This document shows positions 53,501-64,000 of a DNA stretch of 64,000 nucleotides, piece after piece; within the stretch, counting starts at the first letter, position 1, and each line of letters opens with the position of its first letter. Where the stretch lies: positions 8,851,501 through 8,915,500 of the forward strand of contig JAKNDB010000068.1 in assembly GCA_024305405.1 (NCBI GenBank). The letters are read 5' to 3'. This DNA is from Dirofilaria immitis. Lineage: Eukaryota; Nematoda; Chromadorea; Rhabditida; Onchocercidae. Below the pieces are notes generated by a model. That model searched no databases. It was not told where the DNA came from and saw nothing but the letters and a program-made list of their open reading frames with translations. A program made the position numbers and the translations under genes.

Positions 53501-56500
53501 TGCTGCTGAATACATTTCTTTTTTATCTTTTGTTTAGCAATGCTAGCGTATTAAAAGTTTGGATAGTTGGGAAAATATTTTAGTTCTTTCTTACTACCAT
53601 TTGTTTCTTCATTTACCGCAGAGTAGAACATTAGTGCTGGAAGCACTTCCCAAAGTATCGTTATTCTTGTAAAGGCATTTCATTTCCTCTTTTTCTGGTT
53701 TGAGCCTTTAAGCAAATATGTATTGTGTTATTCCTCTTTATCAAAAAATATTTTAGGAAATTGTTTAAAAGTTCCTATAAATATTTAAAAAGCACGCAGA
53801 AAAATTGAAACTTCCTCGGTATAATTGCAAAATCTCTCGCTGACATGGTGCTACTTAAAATAATTCTTCTGGGTGCATTTGATAATATTTTGAAAATTTT
53901 AACTCTCACTGCAAAAGAAAAAGGATATACGAAAAGAAGAATTCAGAAATAGAAGCAATTTTCAGATTAATATCATTTCTAAAAATTGAAATTCGTTTAA
54001 TAGGATGATATAGCATTTTAAGATAACTAAGTAGGATAAAGTCACGAATTTAGTATCTTTTAGACTCATCTTAATGAGATCCTTTTTTCGATGATATTTA
54101 AAGCATTGAAATTTCTCAATCTTGTTCAAAAAGAAGATTGAGCAAGGAGAAGAGTTATTATTGTAATAATATTGTTGTAATGCGTGCTAATATCGTTATT
54201 ATTTCTTAGTACATTTGTAGGTAATTAATGATAAAAACTAAAATTGAAACAATATATCTCCGTTACTTTTTCCGAAATATCACTCTTGCTGCATTTATTT
54301 TCCATTTTTATTTAGGGAAGGATTACTCTATTTTTTTGAAAAAATCGAATTTATGGGATCGAATTGTAATAACAGTCGAATTTTATTGTGTAGCACATTA
54401 CGTTATGATAATCCGTTGATCTTTTTACTGAATAGAAATTTTGTCAGACATAGGCAACATAGCATAGTCAAATAAATGTAAAAATTTCGAAAAACGAAAA
54501 TATTAACCAAGATAGTTTTCAAATTTTCTCTACCTAGTCAATATACCCAAATAACAATGGAGTTGATTTTGTTTATATTGATCAATGCCGCACTTTATAG
54601 CAAGGATTTTCATGTTCAGTTTCTTAAGATTAACAAATCATCAGTCATTTTTCCATCATGCTTTATATTATACCAGTTACTCAAATTTAGTTACAGGAGC
54701 GTGTCCTGTCATAACCGAATATCAACGACAACAACAATATGAAAATTGTTCCAATAGTTCTACATCCACTTTGCATGCTTTTCATCTTCTTGTACATCAG
54801 CAACAAGCAACAGCTGTTAAAGATGTAGCATGTCAATGTGATGGTGATAATGGTGGTAACAGTGGCAGTATTGGTACTTATCGTTGCAGTTCAGATAATG
54901 GTCTCTTATCAACAAATAATTCATCGTTATCGTCTCCTGTTAAAATCGGCGTTTTACGTAAAGGTATGTGGGAAAAGAAATTTCCATAATTCCTAGACTA
55001 CTGTATGCAAATTGCGGTTATAATATTGAGGCTTTATCAATGTTGGGATGAATTTGAAGAATTCGTATCGAAAATTTCGGCGAAGTCCAAAACGTACTAC
55101 AAAAGTCCTTCAGCTTAAACATACTTGGGAGCAATCGGGTATCAATTCATTTTGTGAATGAAGAGCTTATATCCATTATGTTGAATTTTTAAGAAGTCAC
55201 TGTTAGATTGTCGTTTGGATTGTGCATGAACATTCAATATTTGTTTGCAATGGCAGTTTATTTACAATTAACACTTCTTTTCTACTTAATTTTTTTCAAT
55301 GTTTTTACTTTAAGACAGATGGAGACATTTCATTCAACGTTAAGTTGCATGAAACTGTTAGACGACTTAGAAAGTGAAAATACACCATTGTTTGCTGATA
55401 CTGTCTATGATTCTTCGCTGTCTTTCCTGACGCAATCGACCGGACAGAAAACGCTCGAGTACTCAATATGTCGTAATTGTGCTCCTATGACGTCTGCTGA
55501 TACCACTGACATCACATCAATACCGGTCATTACTACTACTATAGTCAATACTGATACTGAGCAGCATGAATCAAAAATGCTTTTACGGCTACTATCAACG
55601 ACATTCCGAATAGAAAAATGACGTTGGCATCATGTTATGATGTCACCGCCGTTCGGGTTCGACGCCTAATGTTATCACGTTCGGCTAGTGATTCCAAATT
55701 GTTTGTCGGAATTGGCCCTCAACCAAAATTTGGACTTGCTGACATACAATCATGTGACGCACGTTATAAAGATGTTGATGAATTAAATCGTGTAACTGCA
55801 GATATCGCTGCCGAGAATCCGGATATGATCCGTTTCCAACAAGTACTCAATTCGTGGGTAAGTCTTTTTCATAGAAATTCGATTTTAAAAGTTGAAAATT
55901 TAAAAATTTTTTCGAAAACTATTATCAACATCACACAGTTTTACAGAACATTCTACAGGATATTAGGCTAAAAACTATTCTAACTAATAGAAAACTGAAA
56001 TGCTTATTTTTAGCATTAAGCACAGTTTCGTCTTTGCAAAAAGATATTTGATGAATCTATAAAGGCAATGGGATGAGAAGACTGGATTGCTGGAAAATGT
56101 GTTAAATCTATTAGATATGATGAAAGTTGTAGAATAGCACAGGAATGATAAATCGTGTGCTTCGTTGTAGTGTTTCCGGCGAAGGTTAAAATTCTTATTA
56201 ATGAGAAAGTAATTATCATTTTTCTATTGCCAACTGCCAGATAGGAAACCTGCACTCTTAATTATGTACTTTTTGAGGAGTATTTATCGTGTGATAGCGG
56301 CTGTTTTGAGAGCAGACATTGGTGTTTTGAGGGTAGGCATTCGAGATTGCACTTTCAAATTTCAGTTTAGTTTTCAAGCGAATCGAAATAAAGAAGTTAC
56401 AAGAGAAAAAAGATGCAGCTGCCAATCAGAGGAATTTATAGAGAACAGTCCAAAAACTTCACTGTTATTTCATATGATTTTTGTCGGACAACAAGAATAA

Positions 56501-59500
56501 ATGTTTCAGTGTTGATTGGAAAAATTCGATAATATTGATATGTTGCAGCTAAAAATTGCTTTAAATGATCCATTAAATGAAAAGTTTTCGCGTGACAATC
56601 ACTCATAAAAGGACTTTTCTTTTAACCAATTTAAATTTTGAATTCCAAGTGAAATAAAATTGAATTAGATAAATTAAGCCTAAGGAGTTTTTTATTTTTA
56701 TAATTTATTAAGCTCTCTTTATTTTGCGAATCATAAGAAGAAATTATAAACAGTTCATCGTTCTATTCCAGTCAGAGAAAATCACTGCAGAATGACTATT
56801 TCATTTACCCAAATTTTAAGGGTTGTGGCAATGGTATCTATCATATATGCTGAGAAAAAGGCCTTGCACGAATTAATGATTGTATATCTTTAGTCTAAGC
56901 AAAAAGGATTCTGGATAAGCAATTTTTAGTAATTATGCTAACAAATGTTTAATAATGTCCATTTTGTTCATGCAGTTATAGAAATAATCAGGAAAAAAGC
57001 TGCATTCTTGCTCATTTCAAAAGAATGTGATACTTGTTTTTGTCCTATTAAAGCACAAGCAAATCATATCTCGTTTTACCGATGAAATTTCAAAGAAATT
57101 TTTTTAGAATAGGTGAATTATTCATTTTGGGACATTTTGTTTTGATCTAGATAATAATGTTAGCCAGAAACCACGGGATATGCTAAAGTCAAAGGCTAAA
57201 ATTTCAGATTGAGAAAAATTGCAGATTGGAGTTCATACAGGCGCACGAACAGCGGCATTCTTGCTCATTTCAAAAGAATGTAATTCTTGCTTCTGCCAGG
57301 TAAATTTTTTTCTTCCTTTTCAAAATTATTAGAATTTTCATTGATTGAATTTTCCCTGCTTAATATTCTCTAAGTATAAACGACTATTTATTTGAGTAGA
57401 TTGTCTCTTCACATCATTATACAGTCAGAAAAGTTTTAAAAAAGTTTGTGAGTTTATTTTTTTGGTTAAACGAATAATTTTTTATTAAAAAAATAGCACT
57501 TATATCAGGCATCACATTTATTGTTTCAGAAATTCTTTGTCAGCATATCATTGAATATTGGTATCCTTGAGATATGCACAGCTATAAATTTGTTTTTCTT
57601 ACATTATTCAACAAAAATTTCAAATCTTACAAAACATACCAAAATTTACGATGCTATAATTTATAAGAAGACTGGCTTAGTTCTTTCATCTACTTATTCA
57701 CTTACATTTTTATGTCTGCTTGTTTTCTTCCCTTCGTCTCTCCATTTGTCCACTTTTTCCATATTTGATGGAAATATTTATTTTTCTTGTGTTGCAAATT
57801 TTCATTTTCACTGAAGCTCTAAACATTGCCAAAAGTAAAGTCCAGTGACATATCAGTCTCAAACTTAGGTAATAAAACTTTTAATATGATAAGTTATTCT
57901 AACACGACAACGAATAAAACAAATTAATGACTGTAACAATATGAAAAAGTGACTCAATATGACCCTTGATATTGTCCACCCAATTGGTTTCGTGGTCCAC
58001 TTCTTTCGAAAATGATTTTGATGCTCAGGATCATCCGCACAGTTCAGAAATCAGATCTTAGGTCGCAAGAATCCATGATTACTAATATGGATTAATTTAC
58101 AACATCTTGACCTACAAATTAATAACACATTGACTTATGAATCATTACATTTTTTTTTATCATGGAACTTCTTCCCGTTTATTCACTATATTATGTGCCA
58201 TGATTTGAAAGGCATAAATTCTTTTTTTTCTGAAGGAAAAATTTCGCTATTTTTAAAAATTAACTTTTTTGCTTCATCCATATGATCTCCACTCAACAAT
58301 CGTTGATGCATATGATGCTCATATGCATCCTCACAACAATTAACTTCCATATTGTAGTCAGTAACATGTCTATGCTTGTTCGCTCTTCTCTTTATTCTAT
58401 AAATTTATTGAATGACAGTGGATGAATTGCACTTTGTTGCTAGTAATTTTTGATATTAAACATGAAGTATTAGGCTTTATACAATTTTTTATCTTTATTT
58501 ATAAATTTCTGATTTAACTAATATATAGCTCAAAAATTTTACTATTTGTTAACAATATTGATCATAATTGATTTTCAATAAAATAAGTTAAAGAGAAAAA
58601 TTCAGTTTTCCACTTTACTAATTTCATCTTAACCTAATTAAAAAAATCTAAAAAGACTGGAACAAAAAATTTTAAAATAAAATGATCATTCTGTCAATTA
58701 CCTAGGAATATGATCGCCATATTTCTTGCTTCTACTTTAAGAGTATTTTTTTGATTTGTTTCTAACTCTTTGCTTTTAATTTTTGATACCAGTGGCGGTA
58801 TCTTTTTCATCGGCGTCAACTTTTTTTCTTAAAGCACTAGTGATTGAGAAGGCTATCCTATCATGTTATAATTGACATTCCAAAGTATGGAATAGGCATG
58901 TACGGAGTAATGAATTTAGAAAATCCATATGTTGAAGATTGAAAAATGTTAACTTAAAATATATAGTTATTAAAAGTTTATTTTAAAAAGATCGGTAAAA
59001 GTTTGTTTTGTTATCATATTTAGTATCTACATATCTAGTAAGAGAGATCGTATTCATATTCCCATTAAAAACCTTCTATTATCCCTCTTATTTTTGCTAT
59101 TTTCCATCGTATGCAATGTTATTATGGCAACCGATATTGTTTGGATTTATGGTTCTCGAGTTACAGATAAAAGAAAACAATAAGTCGGTACATTAATAGA
59201 TTAATTTATTTAATTTATATGGGAATACGTAGAAATATCAGTCATTATATTAATAACTCCTAAATATGATAAATTAATGCTGCACACATCATATACTATA
59301 TATATTTCGAACAAATAACATGTATTTAATGCTTTTTTCTATTGATTTATAAAAAATATTGGCAGATTGCATGTCATTCCATGTAGATATAAGAAAAGCA
59401 TTTACGGTGCATTATTATGTATGTACTAGTGGATATCAAATAATATAATAATGGAGGATAATGGTGGGAATAGTTACCTCGTTGACAGTTTCATCCATTC

Positions 59501-62500
59501 TTGGCATTGAAAAATAGTTGAGAAGCGTGTGATTTATCAGTCTTTAAGGTTTCATCCTCATAGCTTATTGTTCAGCTAATTTAATTTCCAGAACTACAGT
59601 TGGCACTGCTGCATAGGAAAGATCCGAATTTATCTGTGCTTTTAATTATTACATTTATTTAATTGATAAGAAAGATATCGTATTTTCTAATTTTCGAGAC
59701 TACTTTCAAGAATTTTAGTACTTTACATCAAAAGATAAACTCAAATAATTTTCATTTATATAAAATTTAATTCTAACGTATTTCAGGTTTGCGGTAATCA
59801 GTTGCTAAAAGAACCGGTTTATTGTGTAAGTTCTAAATGATATTTTTCTAAAATCTTCAGTTTTTTCTTAAATGAGTATTAGACTTCAGCAGACCCAATA
59901 ATTACTCTATGTTATTCATGTCTACGAATTTCGCTTTTCGAAGACTTACATCGAAATTGTATAGAACATTCTGTAGCAATCCTAAAAATGAAGATGAATA
60001 TTTAGTTAAAAGGCAGTGGAATTGGAGTACTATATATAATAATTTCAGTAACAAGCATTTTGCACCTTGAGAATGTCATCATCCTTCTTCGGTCATTTTA
60101 TACAATTTTCTTTACCCTTGATATTTTGTCATCATTTTGCAGAGCAAATTGAATCATTGCCAGCTAATTATTATTATTATTTTTTTGTTATAATAGTTCA
60201 ATGAAATTTATTCTGAAAGAAATCCTAATTCTTAGACATTTATCTCAAAAAATCTATGATCAGTTGAAGACTTATTACTCTTTCTATCAAGTTTGATCAA
60301 CAGCTACAAAATGAAAATGATTAAATTAGCTGGCAAATGATTCGATTTGCTCTGCAAAATGATGGCAAAGTATCAAGGGTAAGGAAGATCGTATAAAATG
60401 ACTGAAGAAGGATGATAAGACTGATCCATTTTCATTTGCTAGGCGAAAAATTATTTTCGAAATTTTTCCATTTAACGAAGTATGTTATTGGATGCTGATG
60501 ATAAGACAGAGAGAAAAAGAGGGAGAGAGAAAAAAGGAAGAGAGATAAGAAGTCTTATCAGGAACACTAAACAAAAGCATTTTCATTGATGATTCATCAT
60601 CAATTCCATCTCATTGTTTGCCATTCTAACTGCTATTAATTTATTTGATTTTCAATCAATATTGAATCCACAAAATTCATAAATCTTCGATAAAGATTTT
60701 AGTCTCCAATTTTTATTTTTTCCTATTCAATTATTATATTGATTAGTCAAGTCCAGAAAATAATGCTGTATAGGTTCAAGGTCAGTATCCATTGAGAGAA
60801 AACAATATTTATTGGTCGTATGAAGTGTGTATGTTTTCATTTCTTTGCTAGCTTTTTTGTAAGCCGAAAATATATTCAGATTTTGATCTAATGATGCTTT
60901 TACCTCTTTTCATACTCCGAAATGAAATTTCGAAATATTTTTATTAGCTCGTGCAGTAGTTACTTTATCTTTTAAGTAGAAGATTACATATTTGGCTTGT
61001 GTGGATTATTGGAACTACTTTTGGCTTCCATTTTCCAATATCACTAGGTGATTTGCATAAAACGGTAAAATTTAATGAGATGAAATAGGAAAGGTATAAA
61101 ATTACATCACAATGCAATAGATTTTCTTCAAAAAAACTTTTCGTCGAAATGACAGATTTAAATAATTGTTATAGCATATTTATTTGTAATCAGATAATGA
61201 TTAGCAACACTGATTGGTTGCTATCATTCTATTAATCAATTAAAATTCGATGTTAGCTATTAAATAATTCGACAAAGGAAAATTTACAGTTCATCAAATT
61301 TGCATTTAAAGGGTAGTGCTGATGTGTTATGGTCACTATTTAATGGAAATGCGCTATTACTGAACAAGAAGGAATTGTCACCTCCACCATATACACCTCA
61401 TGCACCCAATATCTATGTCGATATCGATATGCTGAGTAAGGCGAGTTCATTTTCTATTTTGACTTATTGATTTATGAATTTTTCTTCAAATGTTTTAAAG
61501 AGACAAATCGGAAAAGGATTCGCTAATTTAACGGGATGTTCGATAATGAATAAAGCACATGTATATTTCTAAAGATGAAATATCCTGAAATTCAATAAAT
61601 GGGAAACAAGAATTTGAGAAACTTTATTGAGTAATTCGTTTCGACTGCTCGCAGTTCGCTGCTAACAGGGACAAACAACATTTCATTAAAAGAGTAATGA
61701 ATGTAGATAGAAAGGTTGATTGTGCTCTTTCTTGTCTTATATTTTGTAATTCTTTGTTCATTCTGTATATGTATTATCTCTTTGCTGAGATTTTGGATTA
61801 CCTGCTTCACTTTAATATTAATCCTCGTGGTTAGCTTATGAGAAGTTCCATCTCAGTCGTAAATCGTATCATAATCTCAATTTGATTTCCTTTTCGTCTT
61901 TCTGTACGTATTTGTACTTTTTAATAGTAGTTATTTATTTTTTAATTTGAAAAATAGCTTATTTGTCGTGCAGCTTACTTAATAACCATCCGAAATTTAA
62001 AAATAAAGGCATTTTTTATCAGTCTTGAGACTCTTGCTTTTTCTTCTATGGAGGACTGGAAGAGGTTCGATTCCTATATGACCATACCCTCTTTTGCAGG
62101 TGCCAAGATGTAGTCACATAATTAACGTGCAGCTGCGTATTCCATTTCGTGTGGCTTTACCTTATACGGGACAGGACAAGAAAAAAAAGCGGAATTTTTC
62201 CCGAGATTTGGCAATGGAAAATGGGTGGACAAAGGAAGGTTATCGAGTAATTACTTCTTTCGAAAAAATAAAGTTTATCTGAAATTTCGATCATTTTAAT
62301 AATAGGTAGTTATTCATTTTATGGTGCTAATGAGCTTCCGAAGTTCACTCTGCAATTCTTAGATAGGAAACTTGGATATGAAATGCGATAAAACGTATAT
62401 AGGATTTGAGCCAACTGAATGTTGTGTTGATGCATGAGCTTCTGATATGCTTGTGAGCTCAATTTATATAGTTTCGTATATTCATATGCAACATCTCGTC

Positions 62501-64000
62501 AATTTCCTGAATGATCCTTACGATTTGAATTGCCTCTCATTATCGAATTCAATCTGTCCGTCATTATTTAAAGATCAGAAACTTGACATTGAAAACATAT
62601 TGTCTTATCCATTAAAAATAGAAAATTCCATTTTTTCTGTAATAAATGATTTTCTCATTCTTTTATCTGTACAAACACTGTATTTTTTTAACTGTGCTGA
62701 ACTGCTAGTTAATTCAAACTTTTTGAATATCATTTAAGAGGATTATAACTAAAAATTTTTTCATACTGCGCTCCTTCCACGGTTTTAAATTCGTATCTCA
62801 TCTTTAATGCACTTTTAATAATTGATGTTAACTCTTTTATATGCTTTCTTTTTCATTTTTTTCGAATTCGTTTCTTTTTATAAGTTCATATATTCGGATA
62901 GATCATATTTAAAAAAAGGGTTGATTTAAATTTAAAATTTTTGATCCCTAATTAAAAAGCTTATTTGTTTAAGTTTTTTATTTCTTTGATTTTTCCGCTT
63001 TTAGATATGATCATTTAATTTTTATTTTAATGGGCATTGAATTTTTATTTTTATCTGTATTGATTTATTATACTTTTTTGTTTTATATATTTTGGCATAG
63101 TTTCTGGTATTGGATTAGTACTTTTTTGTGCTAAGGAGTATGATTAATAATTTTTTTCGAACTGTCAAGTTATTCTTGTTAGAAGTTTCGACTAATTTCC
63201 TTTTCTAGAAAAATCCAATAAAAAAAAATAATCCTAATTACTGCGGTCAGTTGACATCCGATTTCCGATATTCTGTGGAACGTCCTTTACTCTTAAGTCT
63301 TTTCTCCACTAACCTTTTCATTTATCGAAGAAAAATTTCGTTTGCCTTATGTGATAAATATAGTTGTTGGAGCAGTCAACTATCTTATCTGTGATACATA
63401 TATATCTTTTAAAAATTTTGCTTTCTGCTGGTGTTATAATGAATGCCTCAATTAACGTCAACTCGCGGAAACTTTATCTTAACTTATTTTTATGTTCTTG
63501 CAGGAATTTCGAGAAAAGATCTATGCTGTACTGCAGAAGAGTGGTATTGGAAAAAGTCTACCAAGGAATTCCATTAGCGGCACCATTTTCTTATTACAAG
63601 CACGGAGTAATTTTGTTGCCGGCCTGCTGTTGTTACATCAAAATGAGTCGTATGTTTGTTTGTTTTATAATATCATCTCCTTGTAGGTCTAAGATCTTCA
63701 ATACTATCTTAAATTTCGTCTTTATTGGCCTTTGAAGGAACAAGAAATGGAAAATGAGTTTAGTTCTTTTTTTTAAAGTCTCTGTAAAAGTAGCAGAGTT
63801 CGAATTTTTGCAATTGTGCTTTGAGCCACTTTTTAATACAACGAGATACCAGGAAGTCTTTGGCATTTTCAAAATCTCTCGAATAGATTTTTTGTGTTTC
63901 TCTTGCTTTTTCCCTTATATAAATGGTATTTTATATGGACTTGATTCTCATAAAAATAGTGGAAAATTAGTTTTATTAAAAACAAATCCTTCCATTAATG
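50508..64000 (+). CDS. Large multi-exon protein, unrecognised; continues past window end
   Basis: Exons 50508-50623, 50782-50931, 51992-52060, 54697-54963, 55317-55857, 57225-57299, 59787-59825, 60774-60824, 61312-61440, 62100-62246 and 63504-63649 mostly join in phase; the seven from 55857 on join without conflict. The N-terminal part is Ser/Thr/Gln-rich and probably disordered. The C-terminal part looks conserved: ENPDMIRFQQVLNSW, a Cys cluster CNSCFCQVCGNQL spanning an exon junction that could bind metal, RENNIYWSYE, ADVLWSLFNGNALLL, a PPPYTP segment (PPxY-like), a basic KKKKR stretch, and EKIYAVLQKSGIGKSLPRNS. I do not recognise the family. A one-base break lies at 55614-55618 (A run), and the 54963 to 55317 phase does not fit. 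The intron after 61440 appears to begin with GC. No stop is reached before the window end. Confidence 0.72.
57002..57281 (+). repeat. Duplicated exon core: decayed copy at 57000, intact copy at 57225
   Basis: 27 bases (57002-57028 and 57255-57281) are identical, and similarity continues for about 17 more bases. In the frame of the intact exon both encode AAFLLISKEC followed by D-T or N-S and C-F-C. The second copy has a CAG acceptor and a GTAAAT donor; the first lacks a donor. Confidence 0.75.
58305..58329. repeat. Perfect 11-bp inverted repeat with 3-base loop
   Basis: GATGCATATGA, loop TGC, TCATATGCATC. Lies in the 2.5-kb intron between exons 57299 and 59787. Small palindrome, function unknown. 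Confidence 0.85.
60078..60416. mobile_element. Inverted-repeat (MITE-like) element in intron
   Basis: Arms 60078-60169 and 60324-60416 are reverse complements over about 92 bases with scattered mismatches, around a 154-base AT-rich centre without an open frame. The total length of about 340 bases and long terminal inverted repeats fit a non-autonomous DNA transposon of MITE or foldback type. No clear target-site duplication was seen. It lies between exons 59825 and 60774 of the last gene. Confidence 0.75.

Noticed and set aside
57225..57299. Alternative reading of this exon from the acceptor before 57208 in another frame
   Set aside because: That frame is open but its end phase leads to a stop in the next exon, and the duplicated copy hits a stop in that frame.
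62066..62080. GGTTCGATTCC, a tRNA T-loop-like sequence
   Set aside because: The flanking bases do not form a full T-arm stem, and no D-arm, anticodon arm or acceptor stem could be placed.

Overview
The window looks like nuclear DNA of a parasitic, filarial-type nematode. It is AT-rich, with many short exons, introns of roughly 60 bases to several kilobases, and acceptors of the form TTTTCAG or TTTTAG. The genes are ordinary animal genes plus one sterol methyltransferase of the nematode STRM-1 type. No bacterial, viral or intact transposon gene was seen. The filarial assignment is an inference from gene content and style, not a species identification.

Layout. 38-4616 (+): C-terminal half of TTC7, the TPR scaffold of the plasma-membrane PI4-kinase complex. 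7490-13052 (+): a protein with N-terminal membrane segments, a winged-helix module and a PNP/UDP-phosphorylase-like domain. About 13457-13639: a long TG microsatellite. 15035-17099 (+): STRM-1-like sterol methyltransferase. 17759-19457 (-): a multi-pass membrane protein. 20103-25178 (+): TMUB1/2-type transmembrane ubiquitin-like protein, head-to-head with the minus-strand gene. 28194-42105 (+): the SMG-6 nonsense-mediated-decay endonuclease, apparently complete, from an exon-junction-binding-like motif to the PIN nuclease domain. 42106-about 48900: a gene-poor stretch with microsatellites and a strong hairpin. About 48930/50508 to beyond the window end (+): a large conserved-looking gene that I could not name.

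The genes do not form an operon or a single pathway. Spacings between same-strand genes are 2 to 8 kb, far larger than in nematode operons. Roles include PI4P synthesis at the plasma membrane (TTC7), sterol metabolism (STRM-1), membrane ubiquitin-like signalling (TMUB) and mRNA surveillance (SMG-6).

The most important technical observation is that at least nine exons in five unrelated genes need exactly one extra base to stay open, and most of these sites are homopolymer runs. This points to systematic one-base deletions in the assembly rather than pseudogenes. The most interesting biology is the exon-junction-binding-like motif in the first exon of SMG-6, a duplicated (one copy decayed) exon and a GC-AG intron in the last gene, and a 92-bp-arm inverted-repeat element in an intron of that gene. 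I found no convincing new multi-gene system.
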